Assembly (NCBI GenBank): GCA_036651815.1
Contig: JAVVXB010000026.1
Location: forward strand, 1-42,022
Length of the DNA: 42,022 nt
Origin: JAVVXB01 sp036651815
GTDB lineage: Bacteria; Bacillota; Clostridia; Christensenellales; CAG-138
Direction: 5' to 3'
Shown: one piece after another, positions 32,817 to 41,945 of the stretch
How positions within the stretch are numbered: position 1 is the stretch's first letter
Layout of the letters: the number at the start of each line of letters is the position of its first letter
The notes under the pieces: generated by a model
What the model was told of the DNA's origin: nothing
Database searches by the model: none
Seen by the model: the letters and a program-made list of their open reading frames with translations, nothing else
Program-made: the position numbers and the translations under genes

Positions 32817-34739
32817 TTAAGATATCCAAAGTTTGGCGCTGAGCTTTGGCAGCGTCACACCATCGCCAGAAAAATACGCACATTCTCCCGTCAGCACATC
32901 CGTCATGGAACGATCCAACGAAACGGGTTTATCGGCGTCCGGACCTTCATCCAGTCTTTCCGGCCGCAGACATATGGTCTGCTCCGCTTCGCTGCGATTC
33001 ACAATCAGCGCCGCCGCACTCTGACCATTTTCCGTATATCGAACAACGGCGAATACCTCAGGAGACAGCGCACCCATGCGCGTATAGCCTCGTTTGAGTG
33101 CGTCTGAATCACGGCGGGCATGCAGCAACTTGCGAAACGTCTGCTGCAACCATGTGTCCTCGCTGCCCCAAGGATAGGTTCCACGGTTGAATGGATCCGC
33201 CATGCCGGTCATGCCGGCCTCGTCGCCATAGTAGACGCAGGGAACCCCAGGGAGCGATACCTGCAACGCTGTTGCCAGAATCAGCCGTTGTCGCCCCCGC
33301 GCCGCATTCTCCGGAGAAGGCACGTAGGTCGCCTGTTGCTCACGGTTGAGTGCATTGCGATCCGGCGCATCGGAAAGCGCCGTGGATGCGCGGACAATAT
33401 CATGGGAGCTAAGCAAGTTAAAGCAAGCGTCGAAAAATGGCTTTGGATAGTGTTCCCGCAGGGTTTGCAGCTTTTGGTTCAGCCCATGAGCATCGATTTT
33501 CCCAATCAAAAATGCAACGACCGCATCCCGAAACGGATAATTCATGGCACAGTCCAACTCGTCCCCACTGACATAGCCACGCCGCCCGTCCGCACCATAC
33601 TTGTTGCTACAATCCTCCCAGACCTCGCCCATCAGCAGGGCATTTGGATCGTTCTGTTTGATGCGCCGGCGAAGCATACGAAGGAATGCATCCGGCAGTT
33701 CATCGGCCACATCCAGCCGCCAACTGGTAGCGCCAACGTTGGCCCAGTGGCGGAGCACCCCGTTGTCACCAACAATAAAATCACTGTAAGCGGGGTTTAG
33801 TTCATTGACGTTTGGCAGCGCCGGAAAATTCCACCAACAGTCGTACACATCTGGATAGTGCCGAAAGGTATACCACGGGTAATAGGGGGAATCCATACTC
33901 TCCGTTGCGCCCGTTCCATCATAACGATGGAATCGATCGAAATAGCGGCTATCCGCGCCCGTATGGGAAAATACGCCATCCAACATGATGTGGATGCCTC
34001 GTTCAGCCGCATCCCGGCACAGTGCCGCAAGCTCCTCCTCGTTGCCAAGGATGGGATCCACACGGTTGTAGTCCGCCGTATCATAGCGATGATTGCTTGG
34101 CGATTCGAAGATCGGGTTGAGGTACAGCATCGTAACCCCAAGTTCTTGTAAATACGGCAGTTTTTCACGGATGCCATTGAGATCGCCGCCATAAAAATCA
34201 TCCGGGCTGTAGTTGACCTGTCCCGGGGAAGGCGTGGTACAAATCTCCTCCGACCAACGGTCATGGATGCGCAAAAACCGACCTTTTTCGATATGGTACT
34301 GCGCCCGTCCGCGGAAATCCTCCCAACTGCTGCGTTTAAACCGATCCGGAAAAATCTGATAAGCGATTCCTTCTCGCACATGCTGCGGGGTAGTAAACGC
34401 ACCGTCGTAAACAGTGATCTGGTACGACTGCGGCTCATGCATAGCAAACATACCTTCGCCGCTGTCCGTACCGTAGTAGAAAGTTTGCCCTTCAGACGTA
34501 TGAATCACAAAAAAATACCACATAAGGCACGGCACTTCAGGTAGCATAATATCTGCCCGAATCCGTCCGTCCCCGCGGGTCATCCGCACTAGCTCTTCGC
34601 TGCCGCCCTCACGCCAGAGACGCAGAAAAAACACTGCGCCTTCGTCGCCAGCAACCTCCGCTTCGATATGCACGCGCGTGTTGCATGGCGCCGCACCCTG
34701 GGGCGAGCGAAATGTCAGCAGGCGGGAATGGTGTCTCAT
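32817..34739 (-). CDS. GH13 alpha-glucan hydrolase (neopullulanase/maltogenic type)
   Basis: A 640-residue glycoside hydrolase family 13 enzyme. The N-terminal 125 residues resemble a CBM34-type beta domain typical of neopullulanase and cyclomaltodextrinase. The (beta/alpha)8 barrel shows IAYQIFPDRF (about 128-137), DGVFSHTG (about 243-250), WRLDVADE (about 339-346, nucleophile Asp), LMGEVWED (about 366-373, acid Glu) and LLSSHD (about 440-445). There is no signal peptide, so it acts on internal maltodextrin or glycogen. The start is uncertain: ATG 34739 or 34748, neither with a clear ribosome site. It is preceded by 172 bp without genes, then the LbetaH gene. Confidence 0.92.
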   Translation of the reverse strand: MRHHSRLLTFRSPQGAAPCNTRVHIEAEVAGDEGAVFFLRLWREGGSEELVRMTRGDGRIRADIMLPEVPCLMWYFFVIHTSEGQTFYYGTDSGEGMFAMHEPQSYQITVYDGAFTTPQHVREGIAYQIFPDRFKRSSWEDFRGRAQYHIEKGRFLRIHDRWSEEICTTPSPGQVNYSPDDFYGGDLNGIREKLPYLQELGVTMLYLNPIFESPSNHRYDTADYNRVDPILGNEEELAALCRDAAERGIHIMLDGVFSHTGADSRYFDRFHRYDGTGATESMDSPYYPWYTFRHYPDVYDCWWNFPALPNVNELNPAYSDFIVGDNGVLRHWANVGATSWRLDVADELPDAFLRMLRRRIKQNDPNALLMGEVWEDCSNKYGADGRRGYVSGDELDCAMNYPFRDAVVAFLIGKIDAHGLNQKLQTLREHYPKPFFDACFNLLSSHDIVRASTALSDAPDRNALNREQQATYVPSPENAARGRQRLILATALQVSLPGVPCVYYGDEAGMTGMADPFNRGTYPWGSEDTWLQQTFRKLLHARRDSDALKRGYTRMGALSPEVFAVVRYTENGQSAAALIVNRSEAEQTICLRPERLDEGPDADKPVSLDRSMTDVLTGECAYFSGDGVTLPKLSAKLWIS

Positions 34740-34911
34740 TGAAAGCATAGAATCATTCTAACAGAACATACGCACAATATCTGTGTTTTATTGCGAATGT
34801 TACGTACTTTTCACAATTTTATTCTACTGCAATGAACTTGTTGCGAAAGCGCAGCCCGTTTGGAGTGGAAGAGCCGCGCTACTTTGACAGCATGTAAAAG
34901 AGAAACCCCCA

Positions 34912-35574
34912 TTACTCTATTTTGGCAACGATATCCGTTTGAGACTTAAAGATATGTTTTGTCTTGACCACGCCCCGCACACGGGAAAGGGGGTATACAG
35001 AAGCGAACGGTTCCAGTACTGTGCCAGGACAAAGCACGCTATTGCAGCCAACCTCCACATGATCGCCCAGCATCGCGCCAAACTTTTTCAGTCCCGTTTC
35101 CCGATGCTCTGCTCCATCGTGGACGATAATCAGCGTCTTATCGCTCTTGACATTGGAGCAAATGGAGCCGGCGCCCATGTGCGCATAATGGCCAAGGATG
35201 GAATCACCCACATAGTTATAGTGCGGCACCTGTACGCTGTCGAACAATATGCAGTTCTTCAGCTCGGTCGAATTGCCCACAACACAGCTCTTGCCAACCA
35301 AAACGCTGCCGCGGATGAACGCGCCAGGCCGCACCTCAGTTTCTGCACCAATGACCGTTGGCCCGGCAATGTAGTTGTTGGGATAGATCTTGGCCGTCTT
35401 ATGAATCCAGACGTCCTCCGCCGGGTGATCGTATTCAGCCGGGTTCAACGTAGCGCCCAGCGTTTGGACAAAGGCTTTGATTTTCGGTAAGACTTCCCAT
35501 GGATACGTGGTTGCAGCAAACAGTTTCGCAGCCATGGTGGTAGACAAATCGGCAAACATGTCGCTATTTTTCAT
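34912..35574 (-). CDS. Left-handed beta-helix acyltransferase/nucleotidyltransferase-like protein
   Basis: A 220-residue protein dominated by hexapeptide repeats from about residue 55 to 180 (VWIHKTAKIYPNNYIAG, then VRPGAFIRGSVLVG, GNSTELKNCILFD, GHYAHMGAGSICSNVKS). It resembles the C-terminal half of GlmU-type bifunctional proteins but lacks the uridyltransferase half. It may be a sugar-nucleotide acetyltransferase relative; the substrate is not inferable. The ATG at 35574 has GGGAG seven bases upstream and sits 4 bp after the dnaB stop; the open frame extends to 35703 inside dnaB and is not used. It belongs to the rplI-dnaB transcript. Confidence 0.82.
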   Translation of the reverse strand: MKNSDMFADLSTTMAAKLFAATTYPWEVLPKIKAFVQTLGATLNPAEYDHPAEDVWIHKTAKIYPNNYIAGPTVIGAETEVRPGAFIRGSVLVGKSCVVGNSTELKNCILFDSVQVPHYNYVGDSILGHYAHMGAGSICSNVKSDKTLIIVHDGAEHRETGLKKFGAMLGDHVEVGCNSVLCPGTVLEPFASVYPLSRVRGVVKTKHIFKSQTDIVAKIE

Positions 35575-35578
35575 AGAC

Positions 35579-36913
35579 TTACTCCCTTTGTAAATTACGG
35601 AATCTAGTAAATTCGCCCTGCCAGGCGAGTTCAACCGTTCCCGTCGGTCCATGGCGATGTTTAGCAATGATGATCTGCGACGTATTGTCCTCCGTTTGAT
35701 CATAGACAGCGGGCCGATATAGCAGAATGACCATATCTGCGTCCTGCTCGATGCTGCCGCTCTCTCGCAGGTCGGAGATCATCGGCGTATGATCGGTACG
35801 CTGTTCCGGGCCGCGGTTGAGCTGGCTAAGCAACAAAATCGGCGTATCCAATTCACGAGCAAGAAGCTTCAATTGCCGCGTCATGTCGGATATTTCCGCC
35901 ATACGGTTGTCGCTCTTTCGACTGCCGGCGCTCTGAATCAGCTGCATATAGTCGATAACGATCATGTCCAGCCCAAGCCGCGCTCTAAGGCGACGGCACT
36001 TGGAGCGAATCTCCGGAACGGTGATTCCGCCAGTATCATCAATATAGAACTTTGCTTTGCTCATGGGATCCATCACCTCCATGAGACGCGCAAGATCGCT
36101 GTTTCCCACAAGGCCTTCCTTGATGCGCTGTGATTCCACGGAAGCCTCGGTGCAGAGCATGCGCATGACCAGCTGTTCCGCGCTCATTTCCAAACTGAAC
36201 ACAACGATGATCCGGCCGTCATGCAGCGCAGCATACTGGGCAATGTTGATGGCAAAACTGGTCTTGCCCATGGCGGGACGGCCGGCAATGATCACCAGAT
36301 CACTCTTTTGAAACCCATTGGTCAAGCGGTCAAGATCCGTAAACCCGCTGGGTATCCCCGTAATCTTCCCCTTGCGGCTCAGAAGTTCACCAATCTCATT
36401 GAAGGCACCCGGTACGATTTGATCGATAGGCGTTAAGGTCTCCTGCCCCTTGCGCATGGAGATATCATAGATGCGGCGCTCCGCATCATTGAGCGTCTGT
36501 TCAAGGTTCTTTTCGTCGTTGCCTCCATCCTTGATGATCTCACCACCGGCGCGAATCAGCTGGCGCTGCACGCTCTTTTGCTCAACGATGTCCACATAGT
36601 TCTGCACATTGGCGGCCGTTGGCACAAAACTCATCAGCTCGCTGAGGTAGGTCAGTCCGCCTGCGCGCTCCAGCATACCGTGGCGTTCCAATTCATTGCT
36701 CAGCGTAACCAAATCGACGGCGTTTCCCGCCACACGCACATCCCGCATGGCGGCATAGATCGTCCCATGCGCGGGTACATAAAAATCCTCGGGTTTGAGT
36801 TGCTCAAGCACCAGCTCCAAGGCGTTGGGTTCAATGAGCATACTACCTAGCACCGAACGTTCAGCGTCCGGCGCGTGGGGTGGCGTATGCATCTGCTCTC
36901 TTGGTTGTTCCAT
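35579..36913 (-). CDS. dnaB: Replicative DNA helicase
   Basis: A 444-residue hexameric replicative helicase (called DnaC in Bacillus). The N-terminal domain begins PDAERSVLGSML (about 15-26). The RecA-like core has Walker A AGRPAMGKTS (about 206-215), VFSLEMSAEQLVMRML, the Walker B-like IVIDYMQLI and LSQLNRGPEQR. The length is normal and no intein is present. It starts at ATG 36913, or possibly ATG 36892, and neither has a strong ribosome site; it is 8 bp after rplI. The DUF2232-gdpP-rplI-dnaB order matches the Bacillus yybS-yybT-rplI-dnaC block. Confidence 0.97.
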   Translation of the reverse strand: MEQPREQMHTPPHAPDAERSVLGSMLIEPNALELVLEQLKPEDFYVPAHGTIYAAMRDVRVAGNAVDLVTLSNELERHGMLERAGGLTYLSELMSFVPTAANVQNYVDIVEQKSVQRQLIRAGGEIIKDGGNDEKNLEQTLNDAERRIYDISMRKGQETLTPIDQIVPGAFNEIGELLSRKGKITGIPSGFTDLDRLTNGFQKSDLVIIAGRPAMGKTSFAINIAQYAALHDGRIIVVFSLEMSAEQLVMRMLCTEASVESQRIKEGLVGNSDLARLMEVMDPMSKAKFYIDDTGGITVPEIRSKCRRLRARLGLDMIVIDYMQLIQSAGSRKSDNRMAEISDMTRQLKLLARELDTPILLLSQLNRGPEQRTDHTPMISDLRESGSIEQDADMVILLYRPAVYDQTEDNTSQIIIAKHRHGPTGTVELAWQGEFTRFRNLQRE

Positions 36914-36921
36914 CCGGTTTT

Positions 36922-37368
36922 TTAAGATTCCTTGACCAGTACGGTTACATTGGCGCTGGTGTTTTCAAACAAACTGACCTTGGCCATATATTCGCCTGTG
37001 GCACGGATGGTATCCGAAAGCGAAATCTTCTTTTTATCGACCTCGACGCCTTTCTGCTGACTGATGGCGGCCGCAATTTCCTTGCTGCTGATCGCACCAA
37101 AGAGCTTGCCGTTCTCGCCAACCTTGGCAGAAACGGTTACCACCGCTCCATCCAATTTCTTTGCCAGATCCCGGGCAGTTACGCTTGCTTGAAATTTGCG
37201 GTGCGCCGCTGCGCTCTTGGAAATATTCGCCGCGTTCACGGACGCTGTATCCGCTGCAGCCGCGAGCTTTTGCGGCAACAGAAAGTTTCTTGCGTAACCG
37301 TCAGACACATTGACGATCTCCCCTTTTTTCCCCGTCCCTTTGACGTCCTGTTCCAGTAAAACCTTCAT
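36922..37368 (-). CDS. rplI: 50S ribosomal protein bL9
   Basis: A 148-residue L9 with the family signature in its N-terminal domain (MKVLLEQDVKGTGKKG, then GYARNFLLP at about 25-33), the long connecting helix (about 40-75) and the C-terminal domain (NGKLFGAISSKEIAAAI). The length is standard. It is 74 bp after gdpP and 8 bp before dnaB. L9 stabilises the ribosome and reduces frameshifting. Confidence 0.98.
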   Translation of the reverse strand: MKVLLEQDVKGTGKKGEIVNVSDGYARNFLLPQKLAAAADTASVNAANISKSAAAHRKFQASVTARDLAKKLDGAVVTVSAKVGENGKLFGAISSKEIAAAISQQKGVEVDKKKISLSDTIRATGEYMAKVSLFENTSANVTVLVKES

Positions 37369-37442
37369 TGTATTAACCTCCTGTATGTTTAAAAATATAA
37401 AATGCTGTGCCTGGTCTGCCAGACTCGATTCTCCCTGTGTGG

Positions 37443-39404
37443 TTATGTCTTACGCGCAGTTTCCTGCACATATTCCGCGATCTTAGTGCGCAGAAGGAGT
37501 TCTGCATCGTCTGCTTCCATGTTGTCCAACTGTGCGCCCGCCATCGTTAAATGTCCGCCCCCGCCCAGCTTTTCACAGACGAGCTGCACATTCACCTTGC
37601 CCAGCGACCGTCCGCTGATGCTAACGCTGCCATCTTCCCTTCCGATTACAAACGCCGCTTCGATGCCCCGGATACCAACCAATTCGTCCGCTGCCTTAGC
37701 GGCGACAAGCTTTGCATTTTTTACGCCCTCCGCTACAGCCGCTACGGCAATGCCATTTTGCAGCACATCCGCGCCGCGCACCGTATCCGCACAGTCGCCA
37801 AAGCGTTCCATGTCATCCTGAAACAGTTGCTTAACCATGCCAATATCCGCGCCGTTTTTGCGCAGATAACCGGCTGCCTCGAAGGTACGGGAGCCCACGT
37901 TGAACGCAAAGTGCTTCGTATCCACCGTAATACCCGCAAGCAGCGCGCCGCAGATAAAGGCCGGCGGCCGTAGATCATCGTCAAAATATTGCAGTGCCTC
38001 GGTGATCAATTCACTGGTGGAGGACGCCCGCGATTCCAGATAATGCAGCGTTGGGTTCTCCACATGTTCTGCGCTGCGCCGGTGATGATCAACCACCACG
38101 ATGCGGCTCACCATGTCAAGAAGCTGCGGTGCACAGGTTGTGCTGGGCCGCTGCGTATCCACCACAACCAAAACACTGGTGGATTTTATCATCTTCTCGG
38201 CCTGCTCCACGCTGATGATGCAGCCCGCGTAGGAACGGTTCTGTTGAATCAGCGCCAGCACACGGTCGATGGCTGTGTTGTTATCGTCCAGTATGATGTA
38301 CGTGCGGGAGCCAATCTGCTTGGCGCAGGTTGCCACCCCCAGCGCGGCGCCAATGCAGTCCATATCAGCGCGCTTGTGTCCCATAATAAATACGTCGCCA
38401 GCATTTTCAAACAGTTGTCGAAGCGCCTTGCTGAACTGTCTGCTCTTGACACGGGACGGCATGGATTCCAGCTGGCGCTTGCCGCCATAAAAACGATAAT
38501 TCGTGCCAATCTTAATGACTGCCTGATCGCCGCCGCGCCCCAACGCCAATTCCATCGCCTGCCGCGCACTCTCATCCGACTGGTTGATACGATCTGCCAC
38601 CCCTACGGCTATGGACAGGGATACGGAGACGTTGGTGCCAGTATCAATCCTATGCGCTGCGTCCAGCATCGGAAAACGCTGCTCTTCGAGCGCATCCAGC
38701 CGTTGTGCCTCAAAAATCAGCAGAAACCGGCCGTTCTCATATCGTCGGTAGATGCCGTTGATTTCCTTTGCCGTATCTGAAATGAGGCGCTCTACCTCCG
38801 CCAACACCGTCGTTTGGTGAAACTGCATATCGGCGGCAAGCTCCTCGTAGTTATCCACGTAAATCAGAGCCACGTAGGGCATCTGTTCCTCAAACAGCCG
38901 TTTATAGTGGGCGGCCTCGGTGCGGTCAAGCCAGTACTGAAAGTTGAGCTGCCGATCCGTACCCGGCCGATAAATGGGCATATTCATAATTTGATACGAC
39001 CCGCCTGCGTAGGTAAACGGCGCGGCTGCAAGCGGTATCTTCGGATTGAATTTCGGCATGATCTTTGTGATCATTTCCTCGCCGCATAGTTTTTCAAAGA
39101 GCGCGTTGCGCCAGACGACACGTCCCGTTTCATCAATGAGTAAGCAGGGGATCGAAACATCGTTGATTACCCTGGAAGCAGCGGTAGCGTTCTCCGAAAA
39201 CACTGCGTCCATCCGCTGCTGCTGCTGCAACTGCTGATGTTTCTGGGCCATGTATGTGCAAAAATAAAGAAACAGCGTCATAGCCAGCGCAACCCCCGCC
39301 ACGATCTGCCGATATGCCTGAAAATAGCCTGAAAACAATACGGCTAAGCAAAGCAAGGCTGACAGCGCGAGCATCAGCAGCAGCGATATTTGCGGTTTTT
39401 TCAT
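37443..39404 (-). CDS. gdpP: Cyclic-di-AMP phosphodiesterase GdpP
   Basis: A 653-residue membrane enzyme that hydrolyses c-di-AMP. Two N-terminal spans (about 7-27 and 33-51) are followed by a PAS-like region (about 80-140), a degenerate GGDEF domain (about 175-305) in which YENGRFLLIF replaces the active site, and a DHH/DHHA1 phosphodiesterase with GHKRADMDCIG (about 346-356), VVDHHRR (about 434-440) and GGGGHLTMAGA (about 620-630). This domain order is diagnostic. The ATG at 39404 follows AGGAGGA. It is co-transcribed with DUF2232 upstream (54-bp gap) and rplI downstream, and links wall and osmotic signalling to the operon. Confidence 0.96.
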   Translation of the reverse strand: MKKPQISLLLMLALSALLCLAVLFSGYFQAYRQIVAGVALAMTLFLYFCTYMAQKHQQLQQQQRMDAVFSENATAASRVINDVSIPCLLIDETGRVVWRNALFEKLCGEEMITKIMPKFNPKIPLAAAPFTYAGGSYQIMNMPIYRPGTDRQLNFQYWLDRTEAAHYKRLFEEQMPYVALIYVDNYEELAADMQFHQTTVLAEVERLISDTAKEINGIYRRYENGRFLLIFEAQRLDALEEQRFPMLDAAHRIDTGTNVSVSLSIAVGVADRINQSDESARQAMELALGRGGDQAVIKIGTNYRFYGGKRQLESMPSRVKSRQFSKALRQLFENAGDVFIMGHKRADMDCIGAALGVATCAKQIGSRTYIILDDNNTAIDRVLALIQQNRSYAGCIISVEQAEKMIKSTSVLVVVDTQRPSTTCAPQLLDMVSRIVVVDHHRRSAEHVENPTLHYLESRASSTSELITEALQYFDDDLRPPAFICGALLAGITVDTKHFAFNVGSRTFEAAGYLRKNGADIGMVKQLFQDDMERFGDCADTVRGADVLQNGIAVAAVAEGVKNAKLVAAKAADELVGIRGIEAAFVIGREDGSVSISGRSLGKVNVQLVCEKLGGGGHLTMAGAQLDNMEADDAELLLRTKIAEYVQETARKT

Positions 39405-39458
39405 GCTCGTCCTGTCCTCCTATCCTGCATCAAAGCATAGATTATTTTGGTTTTGTAT

Positions 39459-40457
39459 TTAGGAAAAAGCGTCCGGCGGTGGCATGGGTTTGGAAGCGTC
39501 CATCAACCGCGTGCGGAAATGAAACAGTTGTTCAAAGCAGCCCAGCAGCATCAGCGGCGTCTGCGCTATCCAGAAGAGCAGTGCGCCAATCAGGTAATAA
39601 CCCACCCGTTTTCCTGCCACGTTTCCACCTTTTTTCACGATTAAAAAATCCACGACGCACAATCCCTGCAACATCAGCGGCATACCGACGATCACATTGA
39701 CGGTGCTTGTCAGAGAATCGGCATATTCCCAGCCGGACATCTCCAGTACGAAGGATCCAATCAGCAGGAAAAACAGGCCGAAAGTCATGCTCTGTGGAAT
39801 CGACCATTGACGAAATGGGCGAAGCGTTGAAAGGCCAAAGGTCTGCACTCGTTTCTTGGAAAACAAACGGAAAAACAGCAGGTTGCTTAGCCCCATACCG
39901 CCCGCAACAGCACACAGCACCGGAACAATCAGCACCGTCACCGAACTGCTGAAAGCATCCAGATAACTGTTGACATTGGGCATTATTTCAGCATACTGAG
40001 CCGGCAATGCTTTCAAAGCCTGACGATATAATTCCGTAAATGCGTCCATCTCTGCCTGAATGGCGGTAAACGCGCCCTCACCGGACAACATGCCCGGCAG
40101 GCATACCGCCAAATACAGGCAAACGGCAGAGAGACCTGCCATCGCCACCGCAGTGTTGGTATTGCCCCGTTTGTTGGTTTGCAACGCATACAGCAGATAC
40201 GCGCCAGCACCCGTCAGCACCGTCAAACTAAGCGCAGTGGCCGCCGGGTATAGCAGCAACGCCAGCACACAGTAAATCCCTGCGGGCAGTGCCAAAATCG
40301 TCGGTCGTGTTTTGCACATGGCATATGCCCATAACCCAGGGACAAGAAATAAGCCGAAAGGCAACAGCACGGTAATCGCACCTGCACATGCGGCCAGCAA
40401 TACAGTCAGCAGCCATCTGCGACCGACCGATTTGATTGGTTGGGTATTTGTATCCAT
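39459..40457 (-). CDS. DUF2232 membrane protein (YybS-like)
   Basis: A 332-residue polytopic membrane protein with about eight hydrophobic segments. The DUF2232 assignment rests on the fold pattern, on the C-terminal LLFWIAQTPLMLLG-like span and on the conserved position immediately upstream of gdpP, as for Bacillus yybS. The function is unknown; the family is related to small-molecule transporter S-components. The ATG at 40457 opens the frame 48 bp after the GH3 gene, so it is probably in the same transcript. A weak T-rich stretch precedes it but no terminator was recognised. Confidence 0.83.
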   Translation of the reverse strand: MDTNTQPIKSVGRRWLLTVLLAACAGAITVLLPFGLFLVPGLWAYAMCKTRPTILALPAGIYCVLALLLYPAATALSLTVLTGAGAYLLYALQTNKRGNTNTAVAMAGLSAVCLYLAVCLPGMLSGEGAFTAIQAEMDAFTELYRQALKALPAQYAEIMPNVNSYLDAFSSSVTVLIVPVLCAVAGGMGLSNLLFFRLFSKKRVQTFGLSTLRPFRQWSIPQSMTFGLFFLLIGSFVLEMSGWEYADSLTSTVNVIVGMPLMLQGLCVVDFLIVKKGGNVAGKRVGYYLIGALLFWIAQTPLMLLGCFEQLFHFRTRLMDASKPMPPPDAFS

Positions 40458-40505
40458 AGCACCATTTTAAGACGAAAAAGACAATGCGTCAAGAAAAGCA
40501 CAAAA

Positions 40506-41792
40506 TTATTGCAATTCAGCCTGAAAATTAGCCGCAACCAGCTTTTTTTTCAGGATGCGAAATACACTCTCATCGATACGTTCGCCGGTCAGCCGCCCAT
40601 CGCCAGCCGCCGCAAGAAGGCCGTCCATGATGGCGATCTGTTTGTCGTGCTGTGCCCCGCACATGATCATATCTCCACCAGCCAGCACAAATCTTACCGC
40701 CGCATCCGAAATATCATAGCGCGTAGTAAGACCGCCCATGCGAAAATCATCGCTCATAACAACGCCTGTAAACCCAAGCTGATCCCGTAATAAATCGGTT
40801 ATAATCACCGGAGACATGGATGCAATCTCGTTTTCATCCAGGCTCGGATACAAAATATGTGCCACCAGGATGGCGTCCACGCCCGCGTCAACCGCCGCCG
40901 CAAATGGTTTGAGGTCATAGTTGTCCATGTCTTCAATGGATTTTTGCACAACGGGCGTTACATCATGAGAATCCTGCGTTGTTCCACCATGCCCGGGAAA
41001 ATGCTTTGCCGTTGAGAGACAACCAGCCGAATGAAGTCCATCGATCACAGCCGCCCCAATGGCTGATGTAATCTCCGCGTCCTCACTGATGATGCGTGTT
41101 TCCAGAAATGTGCTCATAGGATCTTCGGATACATCCAAAACCGGTGCAAGATTGAGGTTGATGCCCGTTTCCATTAGTTTTTGTCCGATCACCGCAAATT
41201 GTTCCTCCGCATAGGCACGATCCCGCCTGCGGCCCAAGGTCCGCGCTGAGGCCGGCCAATTGCTCCATGTAAAGCGCGTCACGTTGCCACCTTCGATATC
41301 GATGGCAACCAGCGGTGGCACTTGTGTGACGATTTCGCTCTTTGCCGCATCGATCAGCTTACTGCACTGGGTAAATCCGCCATCGTTATTGCCGCTTTTG
41401 ATATTGTTTCCATAAAGTATGATATTCCCGATCTGATAGGTATGCAGGATCTCAATGAATGTATCGCTCGGCGACGAGGTGCCCGCAAAGCCGAACAGCA
41501 CCATCTGTCCAAGCTTCTGTTCGGTGGACATTCCTGCAATATATTGGCGAATTTTCTCATTCGTATTTTTCGGCATAGGTGTGGGCGTGGGATCGGGCGT
41601 AGCCGCAGGCGTTGGAAGAAACGGTTGCACCGAATCGTTCGGCACGGCAACTTCCGCGATGGGTGATGGAACGACGTCAGCCTCCACCCGGCCTTGAATT
41701 TGGATATATTTAATCAGCCCAAGCACCGCTGCAATTAAAATTGCGGCAGCAAAGAGTGTCACCAGCATCCACTTGAACGATTCTCGCAGCAA
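40506..41792 (-). CDS. GH3 beta-N-acetylhexosaminidase (NagZ-like), membrane-anchored
   Basis: A 428-residue family 3 glycoside hydrolase. It has an N-terminal span (about 10-28), a Pro-Thr stalk (about 58-73, TPDPTPTPMP) and then the barrel with KLGQMVLFGF (about 94-103), IDIEGGNVTR (about 168-177), KHFPGHGGT (about 264-272), DSHD (about 275-278, catalytic dyad region) and MSDDFRMGG (about 347-355, nucleophile Asp). The KH-x-PGHG and DSH motifs mark NagZ-type enzymes, which remove GlcNAc from muropeptides; this one would act outside the membrane. The start is TTG at 41792 with GGGAG seven bases upstream; a later ATG at 41768 is less favoured. Confidence 0.93.
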   Translation of the reverse strand: MLRESFKWMLVTLFAAAILIAAVLGLIKYIQIQGRVEADVVPSPIAEVAVPNDSVQPFLPTPAATPDPTPTPMPKNTNEKIRQYIAGMSTEQKLGQMVLFGFAGTSSPSDTFIEILHTYQIGNIILYGNNIKSGNNDGGFTQCSKLIDAAKSEIVTQVPPLVAIDIEGGNVTRFTWSNWPASARTLGRRRDRAYAEEQFAVIGQKLMETGINLNLAPVLDVSEDPMSTFLETRIISEDAEITSAIGAAVIDGLHSAGCLSTAKHFPGHGGTTQDSHDVTPVVQKSIEDMDNYDLKPFAAAVDAGVDAILVAHILYPSLDENEIASMSPVIITDLLRDQLGFTGVVMSDDFRMGGLTTRYDISDAAVRFVLAGGDMIMCGAQHDKQIAIMDGLLAAAGDGRLTGERIDESVFRILKKKLVAANFQAELQ

Positions 41793-41825
41793 ATTCCTTC
41801 TCCCTAAAACACAAATGATTTCTAT

Positions 41826-41854
41826 ATTATAGTCATAACTATGCCTATTGTAAA
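41826..41854 (-). promoter_or_regulatory. Promoter of the GH3-DUF2232-gdpP-rplI-dnaB transcript
   Basis: Minus-strand TTTACA (41854-41849), a 17-nt spacer and a perfect TATAAT (41831-41826). A perfect 12-bp palindrome TAAACCGGTTTA (41851-41862) overlaps the -35 and may be an operator. It lies about 35 bp upstream of the TTG start. Confidence 0.75.
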
Positions 41855-41906
41855 CCGGTTTATACTGGCGATCCTACGACAATTTGCCATTGGTGCAAAA
41901 AGGGGC

Positions 41907-41935
41907 TTGAAATATTGCGCGCAATATTGTAAAAT
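41907..41935 (+). promoter_or_regulatory. Promoter of tRNA-Val with palindromic spacer
   Basis: TTGAAA (41907-41912), a 17-nt spacer and TAAAAT (41930-41935), ten bases before the tRNA. The spacer is almost filled by the perfect palindrome AATATTGCGCGCAATATT (41911-41928), which overlaps the last two bases of the -35. Confidence 0.75.
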
Positions 41936-41945
41936 ACTAACGTTA

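Noticed and set aside
33120..33800. Plus-strand frame of 226 codons opposite the GH13 gene
   Set aside because: Shadow of the GH13 catalytic domain; no start signal.
37989..38780. Plus-strand frame of 263 codons opposite gdpP
   Set aside because: Antisense to a clear GdpP; composition and lack of a ribosome site indicate a shadow.
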